64,000 nucleotides of DNA from Butyrivibrio sp. INlla18 (GTDB lineage Bacteria; Bacillota; Clostridia; Lachnospirales; Lachnospiraceae): NCBI RefSeq assembly GCF_900103635.1, contig NZ_FMXK01000009.1:106995-170994 (forward strand), written 5' to 3'. A program made the position numbers and the translations under genes. Position 1 is the stretch's first letter; each line of letters begins with the position of its first letter. This document shows positions 1 through 8,956 of this stretch, in pieces. The notes below the pieces were generated by a model. That model had not been told where the DNA came from and ran no database searches. It saw nothing but the letters and a program-made list of their open reading frames with translations.

Positions 1-20
1 TTTGCAAAGGAGGGCTGGTT

Positions 21-290
21 ATGAGTATTAATGGAATTGGCGGCGGAATGCAACAGGCATATCCGGTACAGCAAACTCAGAAGCAACAGGTAGCTGTAGC
101 TCCTAAGATTGAAGATGAAGCTCAGTCTACTCTTCTCGATACAGAAGGTCAGAAAGAACGTCTCGAGAAAATGAAGATGGAAGCTCAGAAACATGCTCAA
201 GAGCAGACAAAGGAGCAGATGGATCTCTCTGAGAGATCTTCAGCAGCTATGGGATTTGGCAACAAGATTCAGATGGAACTTATGAAATAA
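21..290 (+). CDS. small Gln-rich helical protein of unknown function
   Basis: An 89-residue protein that I do not recognise. It starts 8 nt after a strong AAAGGAGG ribosome site at 6-12. The N-terminus is Gly/Gln-rich (MSINGIGGGMQQ), and residues 40-75 form a highly charged Lys/Glu/Gln stretch likely to be a continuous helix or coiled coil. There is no signal peptide or membrane segment. It is followed by a strong bidirectional hairpin terminator, so it is either monocistronic or the last gene of an operon entering from the left. Its short, helical, Gln-rich composition recalls small export- or motility-associated proteins, but this is only an impression. Confidence 0.75.
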   Translation: MSINGIGGGMQQAYPVQQTQKQQVAVAPKIEDEAQSTLLDTEGQKERLEKMKMEAQKHAQEQTKEQMDLSERSSAAMGFGNKIQMELMK

Positions 291-320
291 GAGGTTCAAG
301 ATAACTGAATAGAATAAAAT

Positions 321-366
321 ACCCGGTTAGAAGGCTGTACATATTACAGTTTTCTAACCGGGTTTT
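321..366. terminator. bidirectional intrinsic terminator
   Basis: A perfect 12-bp stem (ACCCGGTTAGAA at 321-332 pairing with 352-363) is followed by a T-run on the plus strand and preceded by an A-rich stretch that gives U residues on the minus strand. It lies between the convergent genes ending at 290 and 385 and can serve both. Confidence 0.85.
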
Positions 367-384
367 TAATTAATGGCTACTATA

Positions 385-1326
385 TTAGCTATTTTCGCTG
401 GCACTATCGATAAGTTCAGATGCGCTCTTTGCTGCTTTTCTAAGTGCATAATCTGTAGGATTGTTGAAAGCGTCTCTGATATTAAGAACTCTGTCACCTG
501 TCTCGCTCATTGATACAATGTTTGCTCGAAGCTGAGTATCAAGCTCATTGTTCTGAACATACTGGATGTACTCGCAGAGAGTTTCAAGGTCATCATCTCC
601 GCCAAGTGCAATTATAAATACCATATAAAGAACAAAGAGTCCAATGATGATCGCTGCAAATAAAAGGTTCTTAGTGATTGCTAAAATGATTCCTGAAATG
701 CAGATTACAGTAAATCCGATATCAAAAAGAACTTTGCTCTTAATCTCAGACTTAACAGTTCTTAAAAGGAATCTCTTACTATCCTGCACGAAGTATGTAA
801 TAAGGTCATAAAGCATGTCCTTATCCTCTTCTTCATAGCAACCGATCTGGTAAGTTACGATAAGCTTAGCTGCGTTCTCGTAAGCCTTGTTTACAATATT
901 CTTGTAGATAAATGTAAAATTCTTAACAACTGGAATCATCTCTAAGATTGAAGCAGCAGCCATAGCACCACTAGCCATCTTGTAGAGAATAAGTCCGCAA
1001 GTACGGCTCTTTGATCTCATCCCCTTTGAACCATACTTCTTTAATCTCTCTAATCCCTCAGCAACAGGATCAGCAGAAATCTCTTTTCCCACAAGTGCTC
1101 TGCATACCATAAGGTCTGATGCGTAATAGTACATGTTCTGTCTTGGTGTGCTAAGCACAAAATACAGGAAAAATCCGATCACTCCAATTGACATAAATGG
1201 GAAAATCTGTGCCTTAAGTCCTATGATGTACATGAGCACGAATACAAGCTCTACTGACATCAAAATCAGAGTTTTCTTTCTGAACTGCCCCTTAATATCC
1301 TTTGCTAACTTTTTTCTTTCTTCCAT
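385..1326 (-). CDS. uncharacterised polytopic membrane protein
   Basis: A 313-residue protein with a charged N-terminus (MEERKKLAKDIKG), two hydrophobic segments at about residues 20-60, a long soluble middle part (about 65-205), a second pair of membrane helices at about 205-245 and a soluble C-terminal tail. I know no named family for it. The soluble loop is basic near residues 90-105 and acidic near 165-172 (EEEDKD), so it may be a cytoplasmic module anchored by two hairpins. The gene stands alone between a terminator and a long intergenic stretch. The plus-strand ORFs opposite it are shadows. Confidence 0.75.
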   Translation of the reverse strand: MEERKKLAKDIKGQFRKKTLILMSVELVFVLMYIIGLKAQIFPFMSIGVIGFFLYFVLSTPRQNMYYYASDLMVCRALVGKEISADPVAEGLERLKKYGSKGMRSKSRTCGLILYKMASGAMAAASILEMIPVVKNFTFIYKNIVNKAYENAAKLIVTYQIGCYEEEDKDMLYDLITYFVQDSKRFLLRTVKSEIKSKVLFDIGFTVICISGIILAITKNLLFAAIIIGLFVLYMVFIIALGGDDDLETLCEYIQYVQNNELDTQLRANIVSMSETGDRVLNIRDAFNNPTDYALRKAAKSASELIDSASENS

Positions 1327-1507
1327 TCCTCACTCTCTCCTTGTCAAAAGAATATTTTCTCCCCCGTTAAGAAAATATTACAACGCATTAAAACAAATTG
1401 TAACATATTCCTTTGCAAGATATAAGCCCATATTTTATCAATATTTGAGCAATTATTATTCAAGTTCTAAATGAGTCTTGGTCCAAGTGTTATGCGGAAG
1501 TCACCTT

Positions 1508-1589
1508 TTTTGGGAGGGGGCGGCTTTGGGCTTTTTTGAGGGCGGCTTTTGGCTTTTGGGGTGGCGGTTTTTGGCTTTTGGGAGCCTTT
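1508..1589. repeat. G-rich low-complexity tract
   Basis: Plus-strand G-runs (GGGAGGGGGCGG and several GGGC, GGCTTTTGG units) are separated by short T-runs, with near-repeats of GGCTTTTGG. The base composition is quite unlike the surrounding A+T-rich DNA. Four or more G-tracts lie close enough to form a G-quadruplex on the plus strand. The ORF that crosses it is not a credible protein. Confidence 0.6.
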
Positions 1590-1779
1590 TTTAGCCGTTT
1601 TTTTGAATTTTTCTTGTTTAGGCTAAACTTTTCAATTTTTGATGCCCCTGTTTTCGTGAGTACCTTAGCCGAAATGGTTAATCCTTGTAGTTTTCGGCTA
1701 AATATAAACTTGAAAAATATTTGTGGCGAAGAAATCTTTTTAGCCTAAAAGCATGATATTCTATCATGTAGGCTAAAAA
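1590..1779. repeat. three successive hairpins sharing TTTAGCC/GGCTAAA arms
   Basis: Hairpin 1 pairs TTTAGCC (1590-1596) with GGCTAAA (1621-1627). Hairpin 2 pairs TTAGCCGAAA (1665-1674) with TTTCGGCTAA (1692-1701). Hairpin 3 pairs TTTTTAGCC (1737-1745) with GGCTAAAAA (1771-1779) and has an inner CATGATA/TATCATG stem. The last could work as a bidirectional terminator. Because the arms are nearly the same, alternative long-range pairings are possible. The 495-nt gap at 1327-1821 otherwise shows no gene. Confidence 0.6.
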
Positions 1780-1821
1780 TAACCTTCTATCTTGTTTCAT
1801 TTCATACTTATCTTCATTTGA

Positions 1822-2151
1822 TCACCTATACACTGCGCAGTAGATTTTATCAGTTTCCAAACTACTAACAGCTCTGTTGCTACCTTTAATCTCAACTTTA
1901 ACGCATCGATTTCCATTCATGCGTATGAAAGCAACTTTTTTCTCAGGATTCTCACGTTCTGCAGTATTCTGTCTTTCATCTGAATTCATGTAGATAGCCC
2001 ATACTGTTAATCCATTTGTGTAGGGCAGATATTCGGCAACTTTACTTTTCAAAAAAGAAGATAACATCTCGTCTTCCTTATATTCTAGTGATGCCACTCT
2101 ATCGTAGTCATCTCCATTACTTACGCTCTCTCTAGATACATGCATGATCAT
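1822..2151 (-). CDS. hypothetical protein coupled to ankyrin gene
   Basis: A 109-residue soluble protein of unknown family. Its ATG overlaps the stop of the upstream ankyrin gene (ATGA), so the two are translationally coupled. The sequence is hydrophilic with a likely mixed alpha/beta fold and no signal peptide or membrane helix. The C-terminal half alternates basic and hydrophobic residues (RMNGNRCVKVEIKGSNRAV), suggesting beta strands. A small protein coupled to an ankyrin protein would fit a partner or immunity role, but nothing in the sequence proves this. Confidence 0.7.
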   Translation of the reverse strand: MIMHVSRESVSNGDDYDRVASLEYKEDEMLSSFLKSKVAEYLPYTNGLTVWAIYMNSDERQNTAERENPEKKVAFIRMNGNRCVKVEIKGSNRAVSSLETDKIYCAVYR

Positions 2152-3269
2152 CTTTTGTATGAAGCCCTCCCAAGCTTAATTGGATTACTGTTAAGGCTTA
2201 CCCATTTAACAGCCATTTCTTCCAGTAACTCAACTGGCTCTTTGTCACAACAGCCTTTACTATTATCTATTTCAAGCGCGGCATTTCTTACCTTCTCAAT
2301 ATCTGCTTCTTCCAAAGGTGTTCCCATGGATAAATATTTTTCAAGTGCCTTTACCATTTTGCTATATGAACTATCCCAGTTTATACCACCATTTCTAAGT
2401 GTTTCGTCGGCTACTCTTCCGGTAACTCTGATCACTTCTCCCTGAACGTTTTTGCATTTTCCTGATCCAGGAACAAGATAATCCCAGAGTGCATCATGAA
2501 TTTCCCCAACAGGAAGCGACATATCTACAGTTATCGAAGATACGCCATCGTGCTTGATAATAGGTTTTGCAGGCACAACATCAAATATCTCATAGAATTT
2601 ATCCATTTCCGCATCGCTAGCCTCAAAGGAATAATCAGGATAGTTAGCCTTAGCAAGTTCATGCCTATCCCCTATCTTACGGATATATTCTCTGGCTTTT
2701 TCCCATTCTTCTGTAGGAATTCCTTCTTTTCCACCACATGCATCGATCAAGATCTTAGCAATCTCCGACTTATTTTTCTCTCCAGGTTCTAATCTCCTTA
2801 TCATGTAAAGAAGCGGAGTTAAATTATCATACACAGGAAGGGTATGGTGTTTTGGATCAGCTCCATTATCCAGAAGAAGTTTTACAATATCAATCTTTCC
2901 AGAATCTGCAGCATCAAATAGCGGTGTCTCCCCTTCATAATCTGTAGCCTGAACATCAGCACCATGTCCGATCAAAAACTTACATATCTCATAGTTTCCC
3001 ATTCTAGCATGTTTGCAAAGTGGTGTTCCATAAGTATTTGGAGCATTGACATCTGCACCTCGTTCCACCAACCACTCTACAATTTCTAATGGAAGATTCG
3101 TCTCATGAAGAGCAGTATACTTATAGCCACCAGCATATGTTGCATCAAGCTCACACTCTGATAAGATTGCTTTACATTTCTCTATATCTTCATTCGTCCA
3201 TGGTTCATTTGATTTCCCGTAGCATAAATCCGAAAATTCATCAGGTATTATCTTTTTTAGATTTGCCAT
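2148..3269 (-). CDS. ankyrin-repeat protein
   Basis: A 373-residue protein with about four ankyrin repeats at roughly residues 48-165, recognisable from TALHE, GADVNAPNTYGTPL, GADVQATDYEGETPLFDAA and LLLDNGADP. Ankyrin repeats bind other proteins. The C-terminal half (about 225-373) is a separate domain without a motif I recognise; it contains VTGRVADETLRNGGINWD and several Cys (GCCDKE). It has no secretion signal. AGAGGG lies a proper distance upstream of the ATG. It forms a two-gene unit with the small protein that follows. Bacterial ankyrin proteins often serve as immunity or inhibitor proteins, but here this is inference. Confidence 0.8.
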   Translation of the reverse strand: MANLKKIIPDEFSDLCYGKSNEPWTNEDIEKCKAILSECELDATYAGGYKYTALHETNLPLEIVEWLVERGADVNAPNTYGTPLCKHARMGNYEICKFLIGHGADVQATDYEGETPLFDAADSGKIDIVKLLLDNGADPKHHTLPVYDNLTPLLYMIRRLEPGEKNKSEIAKILIDACGGKEGIPTEEWEKAREYIRKIGDRHELAKANYPDYSFEASDAEMDKFYEIFDVVPAKPIIKHDGVSSITVDMSLPVGEIHDALWDYLVPGSGKCKNVQGEVIRVTGRVADETLRNGGINWDSSYSKMVKALEKYLSMGTPLEEADIEKVRNAALEIDNSKGCCDKEPVELLEEMAVKWVSLNSNPIKLGRASYKR

Positions 3270-3290
3270 ATTCTTTCCCTCTATAATTTC

Positions 3291-3320
3291 AAAAAAGACC
3301 TCCGTATAAGCGGAGGCCTT
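3291..3320 (-). terminator. intrinsic terminator after lipoprotein gene
   Basis: On the minus strand an 8-bp stem, GGCCTCCG with CGGAGGTC (one G-T pair), is followed by TTTTTT. It lies just past the stop of the lipoprotein gene at 3344 and separates it from the ankyrin gene. Confidence 0.8.
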
Positions 3321-3343
3321 CCATACAATTCATTTCCAACCTA

Positions 3344-3979
3344 TTACTCTGTCATGCGAGTGTCCGTTTCATCATGATACATAGGGATATAGATATCAAC
3401 TTCCTGTATCAGATCATCATCCAAGACATCTTTTTCATATGGTGACTCTGATGTAACCCACAAATGAATAATTACATTTCCTTTTGAAAAGCATGATATA
3501 TTCAGATAGCTATTAAAAAATTCATCACATTCCCAAATAAAGCCAGCTTTTTCAAGCTTTTCCTTAGCATTCTTGTACTTTTCACCACAATGAATGCCTA
3601 AAATATGATGACCAGAACTGCCAGACTTTAATCTAATGTATGTCCTAAACACCTTGCCTTCAGCCTGAACATAAGCGCCTTCGCATTCTATTCCATCGTC
3701 AAATTCAACGAAAGGGCCTTCCATAGGATCTACTATATCTTGCATTTCTCCCATTAGCTCAAAGGCCATATCGCTATTTTGGTTCACATGATCAATAGTA
3801 GCAAGATCTTCCTCAGTAAGCTCTGAATAAGTTACACTCTTGTGATCATAGACACTTTTTTTCTCTTTTTTATGACCAAATATGCCCTTTCCATCTTCAT
3901 TTGAAGAGCATGAACATAATACAAGTGCTATAACTAACAACGTACAAAAATAAAATATATTTCTCTTATGTTGTTTCAT
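3344..3979 (-). CDS. lipoprotein of unknown function
   Basis: A 211-residue predicted lipoprotein. The N-terminus MKQHKRNIFYF is followed by a hydrophobic core and a lipobox ending LVLCSC at about residues 20-24, so the mature protein should be lipid-anchored outside the membrane. The mature part has a Ser/Lys-rich linker and then an acidic, mostly beta-type domain ending in an acidic C-terminus. No catalytic motif was seen. It follows the DUF4364 gene by 18 nt and ends at a strong terminator, so it is probably the last gene of the rarA-malic enzyme run. Confidence 0.75.
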   Translation of the reverse strand: MKQHKRNIFYFCTLLVIALVLCSCSSNEDGKGIFGHKKEKKSVYDHKSVTYSELTEEDLATIDHVNQNSDMAFELMGEMQDIVDPMEGPFVEFDDGIECEGAYVQAEGKVFRTYIRLKSGSSGHHILGIHCGEKYKNAKEKLEKAGFIWECDEFFNSYLNISCFSKGNVIIHLWVTSESPYEKDVLDDDLIQEVDIYIPMYHDETDTRMTE

Positions 3980-3996
3980 ATAGTTCCTCTTGTCAA

Positions 3997-4518
3997 TCAG
4001 TCAGACATCAATGTTTCCATCAGATACTGATATACTTCCTGGTTGCAATCCTGCCACTTCTTGCAGATGTTACGGGCAATTTCTTCTGTTGGTACAGCAA
4101 GCTTGATCTCTACGATGCTCTGACCATTCTCATTGGCAATAAGCTGAGCTGTGTATTCATTCTCAGCAGTCTTGGTGTAATCGCCGAGAATTGAACCTTC
4201 GTCTCTGAGCTTCATGCTGTTTTCTCTAAGGTACTCATCTATCTGAGTCTTGATCGCTGGATTGATCCTGTTACCAAAGAACTTAAGTGTCTCTTCACCT
4301 TCAGAAGTCATCTCGAGGTATGTTCTGCTGACCATAGACTTTTCGATGATAAGACCTGAAGAAACCATTTCCGCAAATACTTCCTGAAGTGTAAGGAAGT
4401 TAGTGTACTCGTTTTCTAATATAAAATCGTAAATCTGTGACTTGCTAAGAGGCGCATCACAGCGCTTTAGCATGTACAGAACTATCATCTTATACAAAGT
4501 AAGATACTTTGAACTCAA
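3997..4518 (-). CDS. DUF4364 family protein (winged-helix-like)
   Basis: A 173-residue protein matching the DUF4364 pattern of clostridial small cytoplasmic proteins. The N-terminal LTLYKMIVLYMLKRCDAPLS and YTNFLTLQEVFAEMVSSGLI segments look like a winged-helix DNA-binding domain, followed by a short alpha/beta C-terminal domain. The start is a TTG at 4518: AGGAGA lies about 8-10 nt upstream, and the family's usual N-terminus begins close to the LTLYK motif. It lies 25 nt after the malic-enzyme gene and is probably cotranscribed with it. Its target is unknown. Confidence 0.85.
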   Translation of the reverse strand: MSSKYLTLYKMIVLYMLKRCDAPLSKSQIYDFILENEYTNFLTLQEVFAEMVSSGLIIEKSMVSRTYLEMTSEGEETLKFFGNRINPAIKTQIDEYLRENSMKLRDEGSILGDYTKTAENEYTAQLIANENGQSIVEIKLAVPTEEIARNICKKWQDCNQEVYQYLMETLMSD

Positions 4519-4543
4519 TTTAACTTATCTCCTAAAACTAAAC

Positions 4544-5692
4544 TTAAATCTTTTCTTTTACTGCTGCAGAGATCACATCTGCTACTCTTGGATCAAAAGC
4601 TGCTGGAAGAATGTTCTCATCATTTAGCTCATCATCTGGAACAAGTCCTGCAAGAGCAACTGCTGCTGCAAGCTTCATCTCCTCTGTGATCTGCTTGGCA
4701 CCGCCTTCAAGGGCTCCTCTAAAGATACCAGGGAATACAAGAACGTTGTTGACCTGGTTAGGGAAGTCTGATCTACCAGTACCGATAACTCTGATTCCAG
4801 CCTCTTTTGCCACATCTGGCATGATCTCTGGAACTGGGTTGGCCATAGCAAACATTATAGCATCTTTGTTCATCTGCTGCGCCATCTCTTTTGTTACGAT
4901 ATTAGGAGCTGAAACTCCTACGAAGATATCTGCACCTTTGAGTGCATCTGCAAGTGTACCTGTCTTCTGCTCTGGATTTGTAACATCCATCATCTTTTCC
5001 TGCATCCAGTTAAGGTCCTTAGATGCCTTTGAAAGAATGCCTGACTTGTCGCACATTGTCACGTTCTTGAATCCATAGCTTAAGAGAAGCTTTGTGATAG
5101 CAATACCAGCACTTCCTGCGCCGTTTACTACTACCTTACATGTCTCTTTATCCTTGCCTACTACCTTAAGTCCATTGATAACACCAGCAAGAACTACGAT
5201 AGCTGTACCGTGCTGGTCATCGTGGAATACTGGGATATCCAGCATCTCTTTTAACCTCTCTTCAATCTCAAAGCATCTAGGAGCTGAGATATCCTCAAGG
5301 TTGATGCCACCAAAGCCAGGTGCAAGGTATTTAACTGCCTTGATGATCTCTTCTGTATCCTGAGTATCAAGACAGATAGGAACAGCATTAACTCCGCCAA
5401 ACTCTTTAAAAAGCACCGCTTTGCCTTCCATAACAGGCATTGCTGCGTAAGGTCCAATGTTTCCAAGTCCAAGAACTGCGCTACCATCTGAAACCACTGC
5501 AATAGTGTTTGATTTGATAGTGTATTTGTAAGCAAGGCTCTTATCCTCGGCAATGAGCTTACAAGGCTCAGCTACACCTGGCGTGTAAGCGATAGCAAGG
5601 TCTTCTTTTGACTTTACTTCTGCTTTGGATCTGATTTCCAGCTTACCATTCCATTCTTCGTGCATCTTAAGTGCTTTTTCTGCGTTTGTCAT
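4544..5692 (-). CDS. NAD(P)-dependent malic enzyme
   Basis: A 382-residue short-form bacterial malic enzyme, catalysing oxidative decarboxylation of malate to pyruvate with NAD(P) and a divalent metal. Visible landmarks are the N-terminal AYTPGVAEPC segment, the metal/substrate site FHDDQHGTA, the dinucleotide-binding VVNGAGSAGIA and the MANPVPEI motif. The start at 5692 was chosen because AGGAGGAG lies about 8 nt upstream; the longer reading has no ribosome site. It sits between the DUF5722 and DUF4364 genes in the same direction. It could feed pyruvate and reducing power during fermentation. Confidence 0.93.
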   Translation of the reverse strand: MTNAEKALKMHEEWNGKLEIRSKAEVKSKEDLAIAYTPGVAEPCKLIAEDKSLAYKYTIKSNTIAVVSDGSAVLGLGNIGPYAAMPVMEGKAVLFKEFGGVNAVPICLDTQDTEEIIKAVKYLAPGFGGINLEDISAPRCFEIEERLKEMLDIPVFHDDQHGTAIVVLAGVINGLKVVGKDKETCKVVVNGAGSAGIAITKLLLSYGFKNVTMCDKSGILSKASKDLNWMQEKMMDVTNPEQKTGTLADALKGADIFVGVSAPNIVTKEMAQQMNKDAIMFAMANPVPEIMPDVAKEAGIRVIGTGRSDFPNQVNNVLVFPGIFRGALEGGAKQITEEMKLAAAVALAGLVPDDELNDENILPAAFDPRVADVISAAVKEKI

Positions 5693-5725
5693 AATAATGC
5701 TCCTCCTAGTTATGTTACGGGTCAC

Positions 5726-7525
5726 TTAAAAGGTTTTCCCGACTATATCGTATGCAAAAGATACAACTTCATCTCGTCTGTCTGTATCTATGTACTTAAA
5801 GACGTTATATATCTTTTTGTGGTTGCCACCAACAGTCTCAAGTCCAAGAGCAAGTCCAAGTGCTGCCACTTCTTCGGGCGCATCAACCTGTCTTGAAAGC
5901 ATAAGAGCATCAATATGACCATTTTTGACCATCTTGGTATAAGCATACGCAAAGGCCGCTGCCTGAACAGCTTCGCCTGATGAGGATGAATAGCCAATCT
6001 CACTAAGGATTATGGACCTGACATTACCATTCGTATCAAGCATAGACTCTTTTTGCATATAGTTGGTCAAAACTTCAATGTTCTCCATTGTGATACATGG
6101 AGTTGATTCTGTGTGATTAACGTATTTGGAAGCCTTCCAGAAGGCTGTGTTCTCATTTGGGAATGAGTACGGATGCGCCGCAAGTCCCCAATCAATGTTG
6201 CCGTATTCTGAAATGGATGATGAAAAGATATCTATAACATCCTTGGCATCATAGTCGCCAGTCTTCTCAGTGTTGTAGGTCCATCTCTGGTCTATAGGAA
6301 TATATACCTTAGCGCCTGCATTCTGACTCTTGATCGCATTGTAAAAGACTCTGAATGCTCTGGTAAAAGCTGTTGTATATGTACCAACATCTGTCTTAGC
6401 CATGTAGTTATACTCTCTGCGGGCATTGACCTCATTGGCAATGATCCACATGCTGACATTACCATGACCTGAGCCTGAGTACCTGTTAGCTAGGAAACTT
6501 CCGATAGCAGCAAGGGCCTTAACACCACTCTCATTTGTAGCATTGAACATGTAATAAGGAGCAGTGGATCCGCTTCTTGCATCTGGATGTGTGATCTCTG
6601 GGAAGGCAGATGTGCTGGCGTTATTGAGGATAATAGCTGCAACATCGATTCCCATTGAATTGAGCCTCTTAAAGAGGTTGTCGTAGTCATTTATGATCTG
6701 AGCGTTGAAGTGATAGGTCACTCCGCCATATGAATACTCGATTCCTCCTGATGTCACCAAGATATGTGACAGAGGAATGTTGTAAGCTGCGTATTCACAT
6801 CCAAGATCCTGAAGTTCATTTAATCTAAGCGGATATGGCAAAAGTCCCTTGATAGAATCATGGCTCATGCCAGCATAGTTGTAACCTGCGCATGCTCCAG
6901 GATTAGTAATATATTTTGGATGAGAGATTGTTACGTACTGATCATCCTTTTTAACTGCTACCGCAAACTTGGAAAAGAGCTTGGAACTTGCACTGCCCTT
7001 ATTAAGACTTACGGTAAAAGATGTATCGTCACCCTTATAGATCTTGTCGATTGGCTCTTTGTCTGTTATGCCGTCTTCATAGGTAGCCATTTCGAAAAGA
7101 TAATAGTACTTGTCATCACTTGCAGGGATGCCTTCAGAAGTAACGCTGACCTTAACGTTAGTAGAATCAACAATATTGCAACTGGTGATATTGGCAAACT
7201 CTGCTGTATTCTCAGGAGTCATCTCCACTGTGGCTGGTCTGTCAGATAAAGCCTTGGAGACTCTCTGTCCATCTGATGTGATCTTCTGGACAATGCTCTC
7301 ATCAACATAAACTACTCCGCTAATAGTCTCGCTCTCTACGGAAGCTTCATTAACTGATTCCTCAGCCAGCTCTGCTCCTCCATTATTGGAGCCTATAAAG
7401 AGCCACACGATCATCGCTACTACAAAAAGAGATGCTATCGCAGCTACTATACCTGTCAGTATCACTATTCTTTTATTCTGGCGGGCTTTCCTACCTGTGT
7501 GCACTCTGCGTCTTCTCTTTTTCAT
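5726..7525 (-). CDS. membrane-anchored DUF5722 protein, glycosidase-like
   Basis: A roughly 600-residue protein with a very basic N-terminus (MKKRRRRVHTGRKARQNKR), one transmembrane helix at about residues 22-45 and a long extracellular part. From about residue 210 it matches DUF5722 (GYNYAGMSHDSIKGLLPYPL, with later WIIANEVNARREY and ILSEIGYSS motifs). The conserved NE and SE glutamates recall acid/base and nucleophile residues of TIM-barrel glycosidases, so a cell-surface glycan hydrolase is likely but unproven. The ATG at 7525 has AGGAG 6 nt upstream; the TTG further upstream was not used. Confidence 0.82.
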   Translation of the reverse strand: MKKRRRRVHTGRKARQNKRIVILTGIVAAIASLFVVAMIVWLFIGSNNGGAELAEESVNEASVESETISGVVYVDESIVQKITSDGQRVSKALSDRPATVEMTPENTAEFANITSCNIVDSTNVKVSVTSEGIPASDDKYYYLFEMATYEDGITDKEPIDKIYKGDDTSFTVSLNKGSASSKLFSKFAVAVKKDDQYVTISHPKYITNPGACAGYNYAGMSHDSIKGLLPYPLRLNELQDLGCEYAAYNIPLSHILVTSGGIEYSYGGVTYHFNAQIINDYDNLFKRLNSMGIDVAAIILNNASTSAFPEITHPDARSGSTAPYYMFNATNESGVKALAAIGSFLANRYSGSGHGNVSMWIIANEVNARREYNYMAKTDVGTYTTAFTRAFRVFYNAIKSQNAGAKVYIPIDQRWTYNTEKTGDYDAKDVIDIFSSSISEYGNIDWGLAAHPYSFPNENTAFWKASKYVNHTESTPCITMENIEVLTNYMQKESMLDTNGNVRSIILSEIGYSSSSGEAVQAAAFAYAYTKMVKNGHIDALMLSRQVDAPEEVAALGLALGLETVGGNHKKIYNVFKYIDTDRRDEVVSFAYDIVGKTF

Positions 7526-7544
7526 GTAACTCCTGTTCAATCAA

Positions 7545-8876
7545 TCAACTATCTTTATTTCTCTCTTTTAACTTCTTCATGTGATCACGGATCTTGACTT
7601 CGTATCCGTTTCCTGAAGGTCTGTAAAACTCTTTGCCATTAAGTTCATAAGGCAAATACTGCTGCTCAACATAATTGTCCGGATAATCATGAGCATATTT
7701 GTAACCAATTCCATGTCCAAGCTTACTTGCTGACTTGTAATGTGCATCCTGAAGATGCGCAGGAATTGGAAGATTTCCTGTTTCTCTAACCATTGCCATA
7801 GCCTCATCTATTGCTACAATTGCAGCGTTACTCTTAGGCGCAGATGCAATGTAGCTTGCAGCCTGTGAAAGAGTGATCCTAGCCTCTGGCATTCCAAGTC
7901 TCTCAACTGCAAGGGAAGCTGCAACTGCAACCTGAAGTGCCTGAGGATCAGCGTTACCTACATCCTCTGAAGCACAGACCATCATACGCCTAACTATAAA
8001 CTTGGGATCTTCGCCGGCGTTTAACATCCTAGCAAGGTAGTAAACTGCTGCGTCAGGATCTGATCCCCTCATACTCTTGATAAAAGCAGAAATCGTATCG
8101 TAGTGATTGTCGCCATCTTTGTCATATCTGGCAACTTTCTTTTGGATACACTCCTCAGCCACCTCTTTGGTGATGTGAATAAGTCCATCTGAGCTGCGCT
8201 TTGTTGTCAAAATGCCAAGTTCAAGGGCATTAAGCGCATGTCTAGCATCGCCGTCAGCAAGGTCTGCAAGAAAATCTGATGCATCATCCTCAATGACTGC
8301 GTTATAAGCGCCCATACCACGTTCCTTGTCTGTGACTGCTCTGTGTAAAAGAGTCTTGATGTCATCAGAAGTCAGTGGCTTAAGTTCGAAAATAACTGAC
8401 CTGGAAATAAGAGCCCCATTTACTTCAAAATACGGATTCTCTGTTGTGGCTCCAATCAGAATAACTGTGCCATCCTCAACAAATGGTAGCAGATAGTCCT
8501 GCTGTCCCTTGTTGAATCTATGTATCTCGTCGATGAAAAGAATTGTCTTTTTGCCATACATTCCGAGGCTGTCCTTAGCTTTACTTACAACCTCTTCCAT
8601 GTCTTTTTTGCCTGCGACAGTGGCATTTATCTGAGTAAACTCTGCCTTGGTAGTTCCTGCTATAACCTTGGCAAGAGTGGTCTTACCTGTTCCAGGTGGT
8701 CCATACAAGATGATGGAGCTTAACTTGTCTGCGGAAATTGCACGATAAAGAAGCTTGTCTTTGGCAATGATGTGCTGCTGTCCAACAACCTCGTCAAGAG
8801 TCCTTGGACGCATCCTTGCGGCAAGCGGTGATTCCTTTTCCATTGTGTTATTTCTCATATATTCAAACAAGTCCAT
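7545..8876 (-). CDS. rarA: replication-associated recombination protein A (RarA/MgsA AAA ATPase)
   Basis: A 443-residue AAA+ ATPase acting at stalled replication forks. It begins with a short clamp/SSB-interaction-like N-terminus, then PLAARMRPRTLDEVVGQQHI, Walker A GPPGTGKTT at about residues 59-67, Walker B LFIDEIHRFNKGQQD, sensor GATTENPYF and an arginine-finger region. The C-terminal half (about 250-443) is the RarA tetramerisation domain with MRGSDPDAAVYYLARML and ASEDVGNADPQAL. Length and motif order are normal. It leads the minus-strand run that continues with the DUF5722 gene 19 nt later. Confidence 0.96.
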   Translation of the reverse strand: MDLFEYMRNNTMEKESPLAARMRPRTLDEVVGQQHIIAKDKLLYRAISADKLSSIILYGPPGTGKTTLAKVIAGTTKAEFTQINATVAGKKDMEEVVSKAKDSLGMYGKKTILFIDEIHRFNKGQQDYLLPFVEDGTVILIGATTENPYFEVNGALISRSVIFELKPLTSDDIKTLLHRAVTDKERGMGAYNAVIEDDASDFLADLADGDARHALNALELGILTTKRSSDGLIHITKEVAEECIQKKVARYDKDGDNHYDTISAFIKSMRGSDPDAAVYYLARMLNAGEDPKFIVRRMMVCASEDVGNADPQALQVAVAASLAVERLGMPEARITLSQAASYIASAPKSNAAIVAIDEAMAMVRETGNLPIPAHLQDAHYKSASKLGHGIGYKYAHDYPDNYVEQQYLPYELNGKEFYRPSGNGYEVKIRDHMKKLKERNKDS

Positions 8877-8956
8877 AACTACTTAATCTTACTATTTTTG
8901 CCCCTAAAAATAAAGCAAAAATCTATAATAATTGTTACCCTTTACGGGAATGTATT

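Noticed and set aside
1536..1748. 70-codon plus-strand ORF rich in Phe and Gly
   Set aside because: It arises from the G-rich tract and hairpins, has no ribosome site and its composition is not protein-like.
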